Source: Parapedobacter sp035556095
GTDB taxonomy: Bacteria; Bacteroidota; Bacteroidia; Sphingobacteriales; Sphingobacteriaceae
DNA length: 64,000 nt
Assembly: GCF_035556095.1 (NCBI RefSeq)
Contig: NZ_DATMFT010000021.1
Span: forward strand, 434,001 to 498,000
Reading direction: 5' to 3'
In this document: in pieces, positions 9,851-18,602 of the stretch
Position numbering within the stretch: position 1 is the first letter of the stretch
Layout: each line of letters starts with the position of its first letter
Made by a program: the position numbers and the translations under genes
Notes under the pieces: model-generated
The model's input: the letters and a program-made list of their open reading frames with translations, nothing else
What the model was told of the DNA's origin: nothing
Databases searched by the model: none

Positions 9851-11155
9851 ATGACAATACTTAAAAACGATAAACCCACGATACGCGCGTGGGCTATGTT
9901 TGATTGGGCCAACTCGGCATATAACCTGGTCATCACATCGACCATATTCCCGGCATATTATACTGCCATTACCTTTACCGAAGCTCATGGCGATCGTGTT
10001 ACTTTTTTCGGTATAGAGGTGGTCAATACCGCACTCTCCAGCTTTGCGCTGTCGGTTGCTTACCTCATCATGGCCCTGTTGCTGCCGATATTGTCGTCGG
10101 TGGCCGACTTCAAAGGCAACAAAAAGACGTTTATGATGGCATTCACTTACCTTGGGGGGATAGCCTGCATGGGGTTGTTTTTCTTCACGCTGGAAACGCT
10201 CGAATGGGGAATCATCTGCTTTACCTTGGCAGCTATGGGGTATGTAGGGGGAGTGTTGTTCAACAACTCGTACCTTCCACAGATTGCCACGGTAGACCAA
10301 CAGGACCGCGTAAGCGCACAAGGATTTGCCTATGGCTATGTAGGGTGTGTTACCATTCAGATCATCTGCTTCGTGTTTATCCTCAAACCGGAATGGTTTG
10401 GCATTACTGACCCCAGTTTTCCGCCACGGCTATCGTTTTTGCTGGTTGGCCTGTGGTGGATCGGCTTTGCGCAGATACCTTTCTTGAAGCTGCCGAAAGA
10501 CGCTCGGAATAACGGGCGTGTAACGGGACACGTGTTGCGGAAAGGATTTGCCGAGCTCCGGGATGTGTGGGTACGGCTACGGGAAATACCGGAAATCAAG
10601 CGTTTTCTGCCGGCTTTTTTCTGCTATGCCATGGGGGTGCAAACCGTCATGATCGTGGCGGCGGCCTTTGGTGAGAAAGTTTTGCATCTGGGTGCCCCCA
10701 AGTTGATTGCAACGATATTGCTGATTCAACTGGTGGCAATAGGCGGTGCCTACCTCATGTCGTTGCTGGCCCGCTTTATCGGCAACGTGCGCGTGCTCAT
10801 GTTGGTGGTCTGTGTATGGATCGGGATATGCATTTCAGCATATTACATCCAACATGAAGTCCAGTTTTACGTGTTGGCGGCGCTGGTGGGGCTCGTGATG
10901 GGGGGCATACAGTCGCTTTCGCGCTCCACCTATTCGAAGCTGCTGCCTGCTAACGAGACCGATACGGCCTCCTTTTTCAGTTTTTATGATGTTACTGAGA
11001 AGGTCGCCATCGTCATTGGGCTATTTTCCTTTGCACTTATCGAACAAATTACCCGTAATATTCGCTATTCGGCATTGAGTTTAGGCCTGTTTTTTGTGTT
11101 GGGGTTGGTGTTATTATCTAGGATGTTGATGTTAAAAAAAGCCGCCGCAGCATGA
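9851..11155 (+). CDS. MFS transporter, UMF1/Atg22-like family
   Basis: 434 residues from the ATG at 9851. An upstream in-frame ATG at 9689 would add a non-conserved tail of 54 residues. The start NDKPTIRAWAMFDWANSAYN is characteristic of the UMF1 (Atg22-like) branch of the major facilitator superfamily, and about 12 hydrophobic helices follow. The segment GLVMGGIQSLSRSTYSKLLP near the C-terminus is a typical family motif. It sits between the two TIM-barrel genes and may import the sugar product. Its stop codon overlaps the start of the next gene by 4 bases. Confidence 0.9.
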   Translation: MTILKNDKPTIRAWAMFDWANSAYNLVITSTIFPAYYTAITFTEAHGDRVTFFGIEVVNTALSSFALSVAYLIMALLLPILSSVADFKGNKKTFMMAFTYLGGIACMGLFFFTLETLEWGIICFTLAAMGYVGGVLFNNSYLPQIATVDQQDRVSAQGFAYGYVGCVTIQIICFVFILKPEWFGITDPSFPPRLSFLLVGLWWIGFAQIPFLKLPKDARNNGRVTGHVLRKGFAELRDVWVRLREIPEIKRFLPAFFCYAMGVQTVMIVAAAFGEKVLHLGAPKLIATILLIQLVAIGGAYLMSLLARFIGNVRVLMLVVCVWIGICISAYYIQHEVQFYVLAALVGLVMGGIQSLSRSTYSKLLPANETDTASFFSFYDVTEKVAIVIGLFSFALIEQITRNIRYSALSLGLFFVLGLVLLSRMLMLKKAAAA

Positions 11156-11880
11156 CCGTTGAGTTGTTCATTCCCTGTTTCATCGATCAGCTATTTCCCG
11201 AAACGGCATTCCACACCGTAAAGGTGCTGGAGAAAGCGGGCTGTAAGGTCGTTTATAATCCACAGCAGACGTGTTGCGGGCAGCCAGCGTATAACGCGGG
11301 CTTTTGGGATGAAGCCAAGCAGATCGGCACCAAATTTTTACATGATTTTTCGGATGACCGCGTAATCGTGTCGCCATCGGCTTCGTGTACAGGCATGGTG
11401 AAAAATGCATATAATGATCTGTTTACGAATACCATGGTGCACAATCGATGCCGGTCTATCCAGGGGAATATCCACGAGCTATCCGATTTCCTTGTGAATG
11501 TATTGAAAAAGGACTACTTTGGAGCTGAATTAGAAGGGCGTGCGGTTTATCACGATTCCTGTTCGGGATTGCGTGAATGCCGCATAAAGGATGAGCCCAG
11601 GCAGCTACTCAGTAACGTTGCGGGACTGGATTTGGTTGAAATGCGACATACCGACACCTGCTGTGGGTTCGGTGGCACATTCGCCGTTAAATTCGATGCG
11701 ATATCGAGTGCCATGGCCGAGCAGAAGGTGTACCATGCACTAGAAATGGAAGCAGACTTCATCATTTCCACGGACTCCTCTTGTCTGTTGCACCTGCAAG
11801 CATATATCGATAAGCACAATTTGGCCATTAAGACTGTGCACTTGGTAGATGTGTTAGCTAGCGGGTGGGCAAACATTTAA
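11152..11880 (+). CDS. LutA/YkgE-like CCG-domain (Fe-S-binding) protein
   Basis: 242 residues with two cysteine-rich CCG domains: QQTCCGQPAYNAGF early, DSCSGLRE and DTCCGFGGTFAVKFDAIS late. These match LutA, a subunit of the LutABC lactate oxidation complex and related to heterodisulfide reductase subunit B. The CCG motifs bind Fe-S clusters. LutB and LutC are not in the window, so the partner and substrate are uncertain. It overlaps the upstream MFS gene by 4 bases and ends 27 bases before the second isomerase-like gene, so the three are probably co-transcribed. Confidence 0.9.
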   Translation: MTVELFIPCFIDQLFPETAFHTVKVLEKAGCKVVYNPQQTCCGQPAYNAGFWDEAKQIGTKFLHDFSDDRVIVSPSASCTGMVKNAYNDLFTNTMVHNRCRSIQGNIHELSDFLVNVLKKDYFGAELEGRAVYHDSCSGLRECRIKDEPRQLLSNVAGLDLVEMRHTDTCCGFGGTFAVKFDAISSAMAEQKVYHALEMEADFIISTDSSCLLHLQAYIDKHNLAIKTVHLVDVLASGWANI

Positions 11881-11906
11881 AAGCGTGTATCACTAACTTT
11901 AACGAT

Positions 11907-12809
11907 ATGACTGATAGAAGATCATTTTTGAAACATCTGGGGGTAGGAGCTTTGGGCCTATCTGTACTGCCTGCATTGGGCACATCGTTGGCAAACGTAA
12001 CGAACAAGAAGTTATTCTTCGATATTTCATTGGCGGAGTGGTCCTTGCACAAAACACTGTTTGATGGGAAGCTGGACAACCTCGATTTTCCGAAAACCGC
12101 CGCAGAAACGTTCGGTATCCATGCGGTGGAATATGTCAACCAATTTTTTAAGGATAAGGCGAAGGATAAAGCTTATTTGGGCGACCTGAACCAACGGGCC
12201 AAGGACTATGGTGTTACCAATGTGCTCATTATGATCGACGGTGAAGGACCATTGGGATCGACCGACGACAAAGAACGCATCCAAGCGGTGGAGAACCACT
12301 ACAAATGGGTGGAGGCATCGAAGTTTTTAGGGTGTCACGCCATACGGGTGAATGCCGCCGGAAAAGGAACACCAGAAGAGGTGAAAGCTGCGGCCATCGA
12401 TGGTCTGGGACGATTGAGCGAATTTGCTGCGCAACACGACATCAACGTAATCGTGGAAAACCATGGTGGCATATCATCACATGGTGACTGGCTGAGCGCT
12501 GTATTGAAGGGTGTGGGTAAGCGTAACTGCGGTAGCTTGCCGGATTTCGGGAACTTCTACGAGTACGACCGCTACCAAGGGGTGAAGGACCTAATGCCAT
12601 TTGCCAAGGGTGTAAGCGCAAAAGCGAATGTATTTGATGAGCAAGGTAACGAAGTGAATATCGACTACCGGAAAATGCTCCAGCTCGTTAAGGATGCGGG
12701 TTATCGTGGGTATATCGGTATCGAATATGAGGGAAGCGAGTTGAGCGAGGAAGAAGGTATCAAGGCGACCAAACGGTTGCTGGAGCGAGTAGGAGCGGAG
12801 TTGAGTTAG
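11907..12809 (+). CDS. Tat-exported sugar phosphate isomerase/epimerase-like TIM-barrel protein (copy 2)
   Basis: 300 residues from the ATG at 11907. I chose this start because it gives a correct Tat signal (TDRRSFLKHLGVGALGLSVL); an ATG at 11865 is in frame but would bury it. The TIM barrel is nearly colinear with the protein at 8641-9639: FDISLAEWSL, HAVEYVNQFF, VENHYKWVEA, CHAIRVNAAG, VIVENHGG, SLPDFGNF, IGIEYEG. It lacks the insertion of about 20 residues present in copy 1. There is no lipobox cysteine, so it should be soluble in the periplasm. The two copies may act on different anomers or on successive steps; that is inference. Confidence 0.88.
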   Translation: MTDRRSFLKHLGVGALGLSVLPALGTSLANVTNKKLFFDISLAEWSLHKTLFDGKLDNLDFPKTAAETFGIHAVEYVNQFFKDKAKDKAYLGDLNQRAKDYGVTNVLIMIDGEGPLGSTDDKERIQAVENHYKWVEASKFLGCHAIRVNAAGKGTPEEVKAAAIDGLGRLSEFAAQHDINVIVENHGGISSHGDWLSAVLKGVGKRNCGSLPDFGNFYEYDRYQGVKDLMPFAKGVSAKANVFDEQGNEVNIDYRKMLQLVKDAGYRGYIGIEYEGSELSEEEGIKATKRLLERVGAELS

Positions 12810-12822
12810 TTATAAATTATAA

Positions 12823-12853
12823 TTGCATATAAAAGCGAATTTATCTAAGTTTG
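12823..12853 (+). promoter_or_regulatory. Promoter of tRNA-Leu
   Basis: TTG at 12823-12825, 20 bases, then TAAGTTTG at 12846-12853 match the Bacteroidota -33/-7 consensus. Transcription should begin around 12860, some 20 bases before the tRNA. Confidence 0.65.
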
Positions 12854-12878
12854 CGGTCTGAAAAAACGAAGCCATGTT

Positions 12879-12963
12879 GCCTGGATGGTGGAACTGGTAG
12901 ACACGCAGGACTTAAAATCCTGTTCCCGTTAAGGGAGTGCGGGTTCGATTCCCGCTCCAGGTA
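12879..12963 (+). tRNA. tRNA-Leu (anticodon UAA)
   Basis: 85 nt. The acceptor stem GCCTGGA pairs with TCCAGGT (last pair G-U) and the discriminator is A. The anticodon stem CAGGA/TCCTG encloses the loop CTTAAAA, giving anticodon TAA. A long variable arm (CCCGTTAAGGGAG) is typical of a class II tRNA, and the T arm is GCGGGTTCGATTCCCGC. The 3' CCA is not encoded. The gene stays intact after prophage insertion because the phage supplies the end of the T arm and acceptor stem. Confidence 0.97.
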
Positions 12964-12964
12964 C
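12950..12964. repeat. attL core (15 bp, tRNA-Leu 3' end)
   Basis: The sequence tcccgctccaggtac is identical at 12950-12964 and 60080-60094. The flanking bases differ on both sides (t/g before, g/t after), so 15 bp is the full identity. Confidence 0.93.
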
Positions 12965-12973
12965 GAAAATTGA

Positions 12974-13005
12974 TTCCCGGAGATTTAGCGTCTCCGGGGA
13001 TTTTT
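12974..13005 (+). terminator. Phage-borne terminator for tRNA-Leu
   Basis: An inverted repeat (TTCCCGGAGA / TCTCCGGGGA around loop TTTAGCG) is followed by five T residues, just inside attL. It replaces the chromosomal tRNA terminator displaced to 60097-60128. Confidence 0.8.
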
Positions 13006-13076
13006 CAAAAACAGCTGTAACATACCGTACAGCACCTTTCTACACACGTCGGAGTAACTGTCTCGGCAATAAGTTA

Positions 13077-13098
13077 ATCTAACTTTTATCTAACTTTT
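13077..13098. repeat. Tandem 11-bp repeat, candidate integrase arm-type sites
   Basis: The 11-mer atctaactttt occurs twice back to back, between attL and the integrase gene. ATCTAACTT recurs at 60014-60022, close to attR, with a variant ATCTAAGTA at 60026. Paired arms near both attachment sites are what a tyrosine integrase needs. The function is inferred from position. Confidence 0.45.
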
Positions 13099-13105
13099 TG
13101 CTGGC

Positions 13106-14353
13106 ATGTTTGACGTTGTTGATTCCCAAATGTTCAATTTCTCGACGCGCTTGTTTTTTAACAAGCATGCAATCTCAAAAAAGGATGGCTACGTTTCGCT
13201 GTACATCGAGGTGTATATCGCGGTGGACAGGCGCTATGAGCAGGGCCGGTTCCCCTTGTCTCTACGGTGGCCGGCCGATAGGGTGGACCGCGATGCCGGG
13301 TTGCTGTTGCCCCGACATCGAAGCGACCCGGACGCAAATGATTATAACATGATCATCATGGATAGGAGGGGGCAATACAATGAAGTTGCCAAAATGTTCC
13401 GGCTGGCCAATCGTGTGCTCGACTTGAAATCGTTCCGGCGTGAACTCAAATACAACGACAGTAGGGTATCGCTGGCGAAGTTTATGCAGGAACGGAATAA
13501 TGAACGGTATGCGCAAGGCGAAATCCAAAAGCAAACGTGGAAGAACACCAAATGTACGATAAAGGCATTGATCGAGTTTCAGGAATTGATACGGTTTGAT
13601 GAGATTGACGAGGCGTGGATGAAACGGTTTCGGCAGCATTTAAAAAAGACCGGCTTACGGATGAGCTCGATATGGACGCGGATAAAGGACTTGAAAGCAT
13701 ACCTACGGCTTGCAGACCAAGAAGCAACGATATCCGTGAATCCTAAAGCCATCAATTTCTCAAACCAAAAGGTAGATTCGTTAACTGTTTATTGCAATCG
13801 TGACGAAATAAAGCGGTTGATGATATTGCTTCGAGCGGGCAATCTGACAGGCACCCAAACACAGGTTCTTCGTGCGTTTTTGTTTACTTGCTTTACGAGC
13901 TTGCGGGTAAGCGATCTGTACCGGGCTAACGCGGAATGGTTGGTTACTGATAACATGCTGGTGTTTACCCAACATAAGAATCGGGAACGGAAGCCCAAGG
14001 CCGTGAAGATACCGTTGAACTCAATTGCAAAATCTTTGATTAAAGAGGCTAGGCAAACTTTTTTTGAGTTGCCTACTGAACAGGAGTATAACCGGACGTT
14101 GAAAGAACTGGCGGCGAAGGCGGAAATACGTAAGAATCTAACGAGCCACGTCGGTCGGCATACGTTCGGGTTTCTGTATATGACGACGGTCGGCAATATT
14201 GAGGGGTTGAAGCGGATAATGGGTCATTCGAAGTTGACGACCACGGAACGTTATGCTCACCTGGATGATGATTATAATCTCACCCAGGTGATGAAGTTGG
14301 AGGAAGGATTTGAGGATGTGTCCGGTAGGGGGAGAGTAAGGAAAATAGGGTAA
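13106..14353 (+). CDS. int: Phage tyrosine recombinase/integrase
   Basis: 415 residues. The N-terminal arm-binding domain (about 9-90) is followed by a SAM-like core-binding domain (about 120-205, VSLAKFMQERNNERYAQGEI) and the catalytic domain (about 225-400). Catalytic residues seen are Arg267 (TSLRVSDL), a lysine near 291-297 (HKNRERKPKAVKIPL), His348 and Arg351 (SHVGRHTFG), His374 (MGHSKLTTTERYAHL) and the nucleophile Tyr383. An alternative start at 13130 (MFNFSTRLFF) matches the usual family N-terminus better than the first ATG. It lies beside attL and converges on the tail-fibre gene, whose stop codon is 3 bases away. It would integrate and excise the prophage at tRNA-Leu. Confidence 0.93.
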   Translation: MFDVVDSQMFNFSTRLFFNKHAISKKDGYVSLYIEVYIAVDRRYEQGRFPLSLRWPADRVDRDAGLLLPRHRSDPDANDYNMIIMDRRGQYNEVAKMFRLANRVLDLKSFRRELKYNDSRVSLAKFMQERNNERYAQGEIQKQTWKNTKCTIKALIEFQELIRFDEIDEAWMKRFRQHLKKTGLRMSSIWTRIKDLKAYLRLADQEATISVNPKAINFSNQKVDSLTVYCNRDEIKRLMILLRAGNLTGTQTQVLRAFLFTCFTSLRVSDLYRANAEWLVTDNMLVFTQHKNRERKPKAVKIPLNSIAKSLIKEARQTFFELPTEQEYNRTLKELAAKAEIRKNLTSHVGRHTFGFLYMTTVGNIEGLKRIMGHSKLTTTERYAHLDDDYNLTQVMKLEEGFEDVSGRGRVRKIG

Positions 14354-14356
14354 GCT

Positions 14357-16843
14357 TTATCCGAGATATGAGTCTGTAATCAGGCGAGAATCAATATATC
14401 TTTCGGTAGATGGGTTGGATCTTAAAACCACCGTCGCGTTCATACCCGATTCAGATGACCATACGAACGCAAAAGACCCCCTATTGTCAACAGTTCCTGT
14501 CTTACCGCCAAGAAATTCCGGCAGCAGGCCACGGGTATTAGGCCCAACGGCATTATTAATCATGTATGTCCTTGCATTGGCGCCCGTCACCACCATTTCG
14601 TAATCTATAAGTCCCCACCTAGAAGTTATTGAAGGGATGATTGCCTGGATATGTGCGAGCAAATGCAGTTGGTCATTTGCCGTCGACATTCCATTTGTCC
14701 ATGGGAGAGTGTACGCAGTATTATCCATGCCTAGGGCGGTGGCCTTATCATTCATCGCTGAGATGAAAGCTTCTTTGGCTACATCGTCGTCCGTAGCCGA
14801 CGGGTTGATAATGTAACCTATCTCACGCGCGATGGCTATCGGCGCGTTATTATCGCTGACGATCAGTGCAGAGGCAAATAGATCCCCGAAGGTGACCACG
14901 TCACCCTCCTGCACAAAGTCATCGATTCCCGGGCTGGTCACATCGGATTCCTGAACCGTTACTTGACCAGCGTAATCCGCGATGTATCCCGATGCCACAG
15001 TGAGAGTCATCAGTTTGGTAATCGACGCGATGTTGTAGACCGTGCTGCCGTTGTGGCCTGAAACCGATTTATCGGAGAGCCTCATTGTGGAATAGGCGTC
15101 CGCCGATATCGTCCGAGCGCCACGCGCAACGCCATAATAATCCGACAGCACGCGGTTCATCCTGTGTATTTTATCGGCGGTGATAGCGCCTTCATAAACA
15201 AGGAGCACCGCCAGCTTTCCTTTCCATCCCCGCGAACCCTGATAGTCCGCTCCGAACCTACCGAACGTGAATTCGGTCTTTGAAAGGTGCGTATCGGCAA
15301 AGACCGAATCATGGTATATCCGTCCCGACACGGATCCGTTCATTTCAAATCCCGTTATGTGCGGTAGATTATCAAGTGGCGCCACTATTGTATCCGACGC
15401 GCTGAATACACGTAGATTTCCATTTGTCGCATGAATGGCAGCGCGTTCGTTGGCTGTCCTGCCGTCAAATAGGAACGATGCCTCCGAACCGGTCAATGCC
15501 TCATCGTAGCTGTAAACCGCCACAATATATAAAGGCGCGTTCCTCGATGAAACTGATGCCGATAGCAGCTTTTCCGTTCCCGTGAATTCGGCAGACAATG
15601 GCCCGTCATTGATGAATGTAACCAACCCAGGAGCTGCCGTTTCATACGCCGCATCAGGAAATGTGTCTAGCCCGTCTTCTATCGTCTGCACATCAGAATC
15701 CGCCGCTATCACCCTGTATGGGTTGTCAACCCCGAAGACCGCCTTCCAACCGTCCTGCTGTGCAAGGCCAAGCACGTGGTTCCAGCTGAATTCTACTGGC
15801 TGGTTATCACGGTACCACCGCCACACTTTTCCATCGCTCCACGCCGCTCCTTTGTTGAATACAGGGATAATCGCGCTTCTTCCGTATACAGGTGCTGGTA
15901 ATTGTGGTACGTCCGGCACCACCGCTATCGATCCGGGAACAATATCTGCCAGCTCCTGCTCGATAACGTCCAATCTGGTTGTGGTTTCGTCAAAAAGGTC
16001 AAACCGGATCTGAATATCCCGATCACTATATACGAATTGAAGCGTCACTTCGTCGAGACTACCGGTGGCCTGCGGGCTGCCAAACAATCCACTTGCTTCC
16101 GTGGAGGTGATTCCACTATAGCAGAAGAAGCCAATATACTGGCCTTCTTGCACAGCGATGCTGACTTCATGGCTGTTCAATCCAGAAACAGGCGTGATAT
16201 GGGTATCATCTCCATCCTGCTCGAATGTTGCTCCAGGGCCGGGGGTACCGACAGACGTTTTGTTGAAAATCTTAATCGATAAGGTGTTGGTGCTGCCGGA
16301 TGAATAATTGAAAGATACCTTCTTTATTGTGCCGTCGTTATCGACCGGTGTAAGCATTATCCTCGTGTAGTTTGGCGACAAAGGAGTGCCGCCATCCGGC
16401 GAATCGGCGCCTATGGTCTGAACCAACGGGATTAGTTGATCTTGAATTCCGACCACGTCTTCCTTCGTAGCATACCCAGCCAAGTCAATAGGACTTATCA
16501 CCGTTTTAAAACCACTCTGCGTGTTACCCGTAATCGTCACAAAACCATCGGTCAAATCTACTTCCAATGGATCGCTGTTATTATCCAAAAAATTGGTATA
16601 TGTACCACTGTCCGTCGGCTGGTAAGTTCTTGTCACATCATCCGCCGCCACAGGTGAATCACCAGGCGCAATGTCTACGATCTGAAACTGTGCAAGTCTT
16701 TCTGGCAGAAACTCGACGATAAAGTTTATCAGTTCTTTGACCGTGGTGCCTCGAAACCCATTTTCAAATGCTTGCTGGGTCAAAAGAATCAAGCTATTCC
16801 AATCAGTCGGTTTCGGGTATTTATTGAATTGTGGTTGTAACAT
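14357..16843 (-). CDS. Tail fibre/adhesin fused to a serine DD-peptidase (S11, PBP5/PBP7-like) domain
   Basis: 828 residues, last gene of the late operon, where receptor-binding proteins usually lie. Residues 1-130 resemble a virion attachment region (MLQPQFNKYPKPTDWNSLI). About 150-290 is beta-rich (a carbohydrate-binding-type segment is possible). About 415-570 looks like a concanavalin/LamG-like domain (ASFLFDGRTANERAAIHATN, HITGFEMNGSVSGRIYHDS, GRFGADYQGSRGWKGKLAVL). About 578-828 carries all three penicillin-binding motifs: SITK (Ser607, Lys610), SDN (663-665) and KTG (781-783). S11 enzymes cut the D-Ala end or crosslinks of peptidoglycan. The fusion suggests a virion-borne wall-modifying activity, or a domain borrowed as a binding module. 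Confidence 0.82.
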   Translation of the reverse strand: MLQPQFNKYPKPTDWNSLILLTQQAFENGFRGTTVKELINFIVEFLPERLAQFQIVDIAPGDSPVAADDVTRTYQPTDSGTYTNFLDNNSDPLEVDLTDGFVTITGNTQSGFKTVISPIDLAGYATKEDVVGIQDQLIPLVQTIGADSPDGGTPLSPNYTRIMLTPVDNDGTIKKVSFNYSSGSTNTLSIKIFNKTSVGTPGPGATFEQDGDDTHITPVSGLNSHEVSIAVQEGQYIGFFCYSGITSTEASGLFGSPQATGSLDEVTLQFVYSDRDIQIRFDLFDETTTRLDVIEQELADIVPGSIAVVPDVPQLPAPVYGRSAIIPVFNKGAAWSDGKVWRWYRDNQPVEFSWNHVLGLAQQDGWKAVFGVDNPYRVIAADSDVQTIEDGLDTFPDAAYETAAPGLVTFINDGPLSAEFTGTEKLLSASVSSRNAPLYIVAVYSYDEALTGSEASFLFDGRTANERAAIHATNGNLRVFSASDTIVAPLDNLPHITGFEMNGSVSGRIYHDSVFADTHLSKTEFTFGRFGADYQGSRGWKGKLAVLLVYEGAITADKIHRMNRVLSDYYGVARGARTISADAYSTMRLSDKSVSGHNGSTVYNIASITKLMTLTVASGYIADYAGQVTVQESDVTSPGIDDFVQEGDVVTFGDLFASALIVSDNNAPIAIAREIGYIINPSATDDDVAKEAFISAMNDKATALGMDNTAYTLPWTNGMSTANDQLHLLAHIQAIIPSITSRWGLIDYEMVVTGANARTYMINNAVGPNTRGLLPEFLGGKTGTVDNRGSFAFVWSSESGMNATVVLRSNPSTERYIDSRLITDSYLG

Positions 16844-16853
16844 GGCGATATAA

Positions 16854-17903
16854 TTATTCGGGTAATTCTAATAATTGCGGGGGTATAGCGATTTCGGGAT
16901 AGGCTACTTTAAAGTCACTGTATCCGAATGAAAATGTATAACTGTTCAATTCGCGTTGGATATATTCTGGTGCGGGTGATTCGCTGAAGTATATGCCGGT
17001 GATGTATCCGAGGTACAAATGGTGTTTGCGGATTGCCCGGAAGAAATCGAGGGCGTGGTTAAGCTGCGAACGAGTGGCCAGTGCGCCGGTGTTTTTTTGT
17101 AGCGTTCCGATCGGTTCCGAGAAATAGTCAGTCGTGTATTCGTCGAATCGGGCGTTTGCCGTTGAAGTGCCGGCAACTGATCGCATGGTGCCGGTAAAAC
17201 GGATGGTATCAATCCCGCCGAGACGGTTCTCAAAAACAAAGAGATCGTCGTATTGGTCGCAAACCTCACCGTAGCGGTAGGTCTGTACGTATTGCCGGGA
17301 CTGGCCATTGGCTTCGGTATACACTTCCCACTTAATAGGCTCGGCACTGAACTGGCCGATGATCATGCCGGGATTGAGGTTGATGGATTGAACTTTACCA
17401 GCCTCGAGCGTGGCGTAGGTAATGGTCTGGGTAGTTGCGTCTGAAAACGTGGCACGGATGCGAACGTCTATGGCTTCGATTGGATAGCAGGTAAGCCACT
17501 CGGGGTCGTGGAACTTGACGGCCTTACTGGTGGGCTGCGTGGTGAGCCAGTTGAACCGAAAAAATTGCTCGACATCAAAATCGGCACGTTGGAGAAATCC
17601 CTTAACGACGGTGAACACGATAGGGTCTTCGTCGTCTATGTTGACGGTGAACTCGCCATAAGCATGCTGCTGGTGGAAGATGGTCTGCGAATAGTCGGGC
17701 ACCTTGGCGTATAGCAATTGATGTATGAGGTCGGCAACTTTTACACGAACTCCGCCGTCAACATCGGGGTAATAGAGTTCATCCAACATCAACGTGCTTC
17801 CCTGGTATAGCTTGAACGTAACGGAAACAGCCACATCTTCGAGGATGAAGTCGGGCACATTGCCGGATAGGTTCAACGCATGTGGCTGTTGGGAGATGGT
17901 CAT
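16854..17903 (-). CDS. Phage tail/baseplate protein of unknown function
   Basis: 349 residues, rich in beta-strand-like and aromatic segments, with no recognisable motif. It lies 10 bases upstream of the tail-fibre gene and follows the small membrane proteins in the late operon, so it is likely a virion protein at the tail tip or a fibre attachment protein. The role comes from position alone. Confidence 0.6.
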   Translation of the reverse strand: MTISQQPHALNLSGNVPDFILEDVAVSVTFKLYQGSTLMLDELYYPDVDGGVRVKVADLIHQLLYAKVPDYSQTIFHQQHAYGEFTVNIDDEDPIVFTVVKGFLQRADFDVEQFFRFNWLTTQPTSKAVKFHDPEWLTCYPIEAIDVRIRATFSDATTQTITYATLEAGKVQSINLNPGMIIGQFSAEPIKWEVYTEANGQSRQYVQTYRYGEVCDQYDDLFVFENRLGGIDTIRFTGTMRSVAGTSTANARFDEYTTDYFSEPIGTLQKNTGALATRSQLNHALDFFRAIRKHHLYLGYITGIYFSESPAPEYIQRELNSYTFSFGYSDFKVAYPEIAIPPQLLELPE

Positions 17904-17915
17904 CGTCTCGGTCGA

Positions 17916-18602
17916 TTAAAATTCTTTAATGCGGTATCCAAATCCGGCACCTACGCCGTAGGTAAGGCCGTAGGGTGTCATCACGGCACCGCCGAAGAGG
18001 TCGATGCCGAAACGGCTAGGTAGCGTGATTTTATTTACCTGTCGGACGTTGCTAATCTGTATGCGCGGGTCGTTAGCCACGATGGTGGAGAGTACTTGCC
18101 GCCGCTTGAATAGCCCTGGCTTTTGTTCGTGCGCAATGACATCAAGATTAAGCGATACTTGCGGATAGAACATGTTGGACGTACGGTTGTACCGGATGTT
18201 GAATGTGTTGTCGGCCATCGTAGCCCACTGGGTACCGTTTGCATCAGTTGATAGTATGCCGGCGATGGAATCTTGCAATGTAATGGTGAACCGTTCGAGA
18301 CGCGTGATCTTATTGACGGCGATATTCAGCGCTTGGCGTAACGTATCCGCATATCCACGCGACACATACAACGATAGGTCGGTGGTTTCTATGGGTGCTA
18401 CCGTAGCGGCCGACTGCTTATAAACGGTATCGGTAATCGTTTTGATGATTTCGAGCGGCTGGTTCGCGTTTTTCTCTACCTGGGCGGTAAATGCATCGGA
18501 TAGCGTTTCGTTTTCGCGAAGCTCCGTTAAGTAGGCCCTGCTGACGATGAATAGTGCTACAGTCATGGCTACCATGACGGCGGCAATGATGAATGTTTTC
18601 AT
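17916..18602 (-). CDS. Membrane-anchored phage protein (DUF6549-like, possible spanin/Rz-like)
   Basis: 228 residues. An N-terminal transmembrane helix (IIAAVMVAMTVALFIVSRAYL, about 4-24) is followed by a coiled-coil-like stretch (about 25-110) and a beta-rich C-terminus ending in FGIDLFGGAVMTPYGLTYG and an aromatic tail. I recall similar proteins in Bacteroidota phages as DUF6549, of unknown function. One anchor plus a coiled coil fits an inner-membrane spanin, and the C-terminal part could span to the outer membrane. It overlaps the upstream small membrane gene by 4 bases. The lysis role is inference. Confidence 0.55.
   Translation of the reverse strand: MKTFIIAAVMVAMTVALFIVSRAYLTELRENETLSDAFTAQVEKNANQPLEIIKTITDTVYKQSAATVAPIETTDLSLYVSRGYADTLRQALNIAVNKITRLERFTITLQDSIAGILSTDANGTQWATMADNTFNIRYNRTSNMFYPQVSLNLDVIAHEQKPGLFKRRQVLSTIVANDPRIQISNVRQVNKITLPSRFGIDLFGGAVMTPYGLTYGVGAGFGYRIKEF

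Noticed and set aside
14357..16843. Third variable repeat in the tail fibre gene
   Set aside because: I found no stretch resembling the TR (such as gggacgcgac or cgcgggccgaa) in this gene; only the two VRs in 55718-56575 match.
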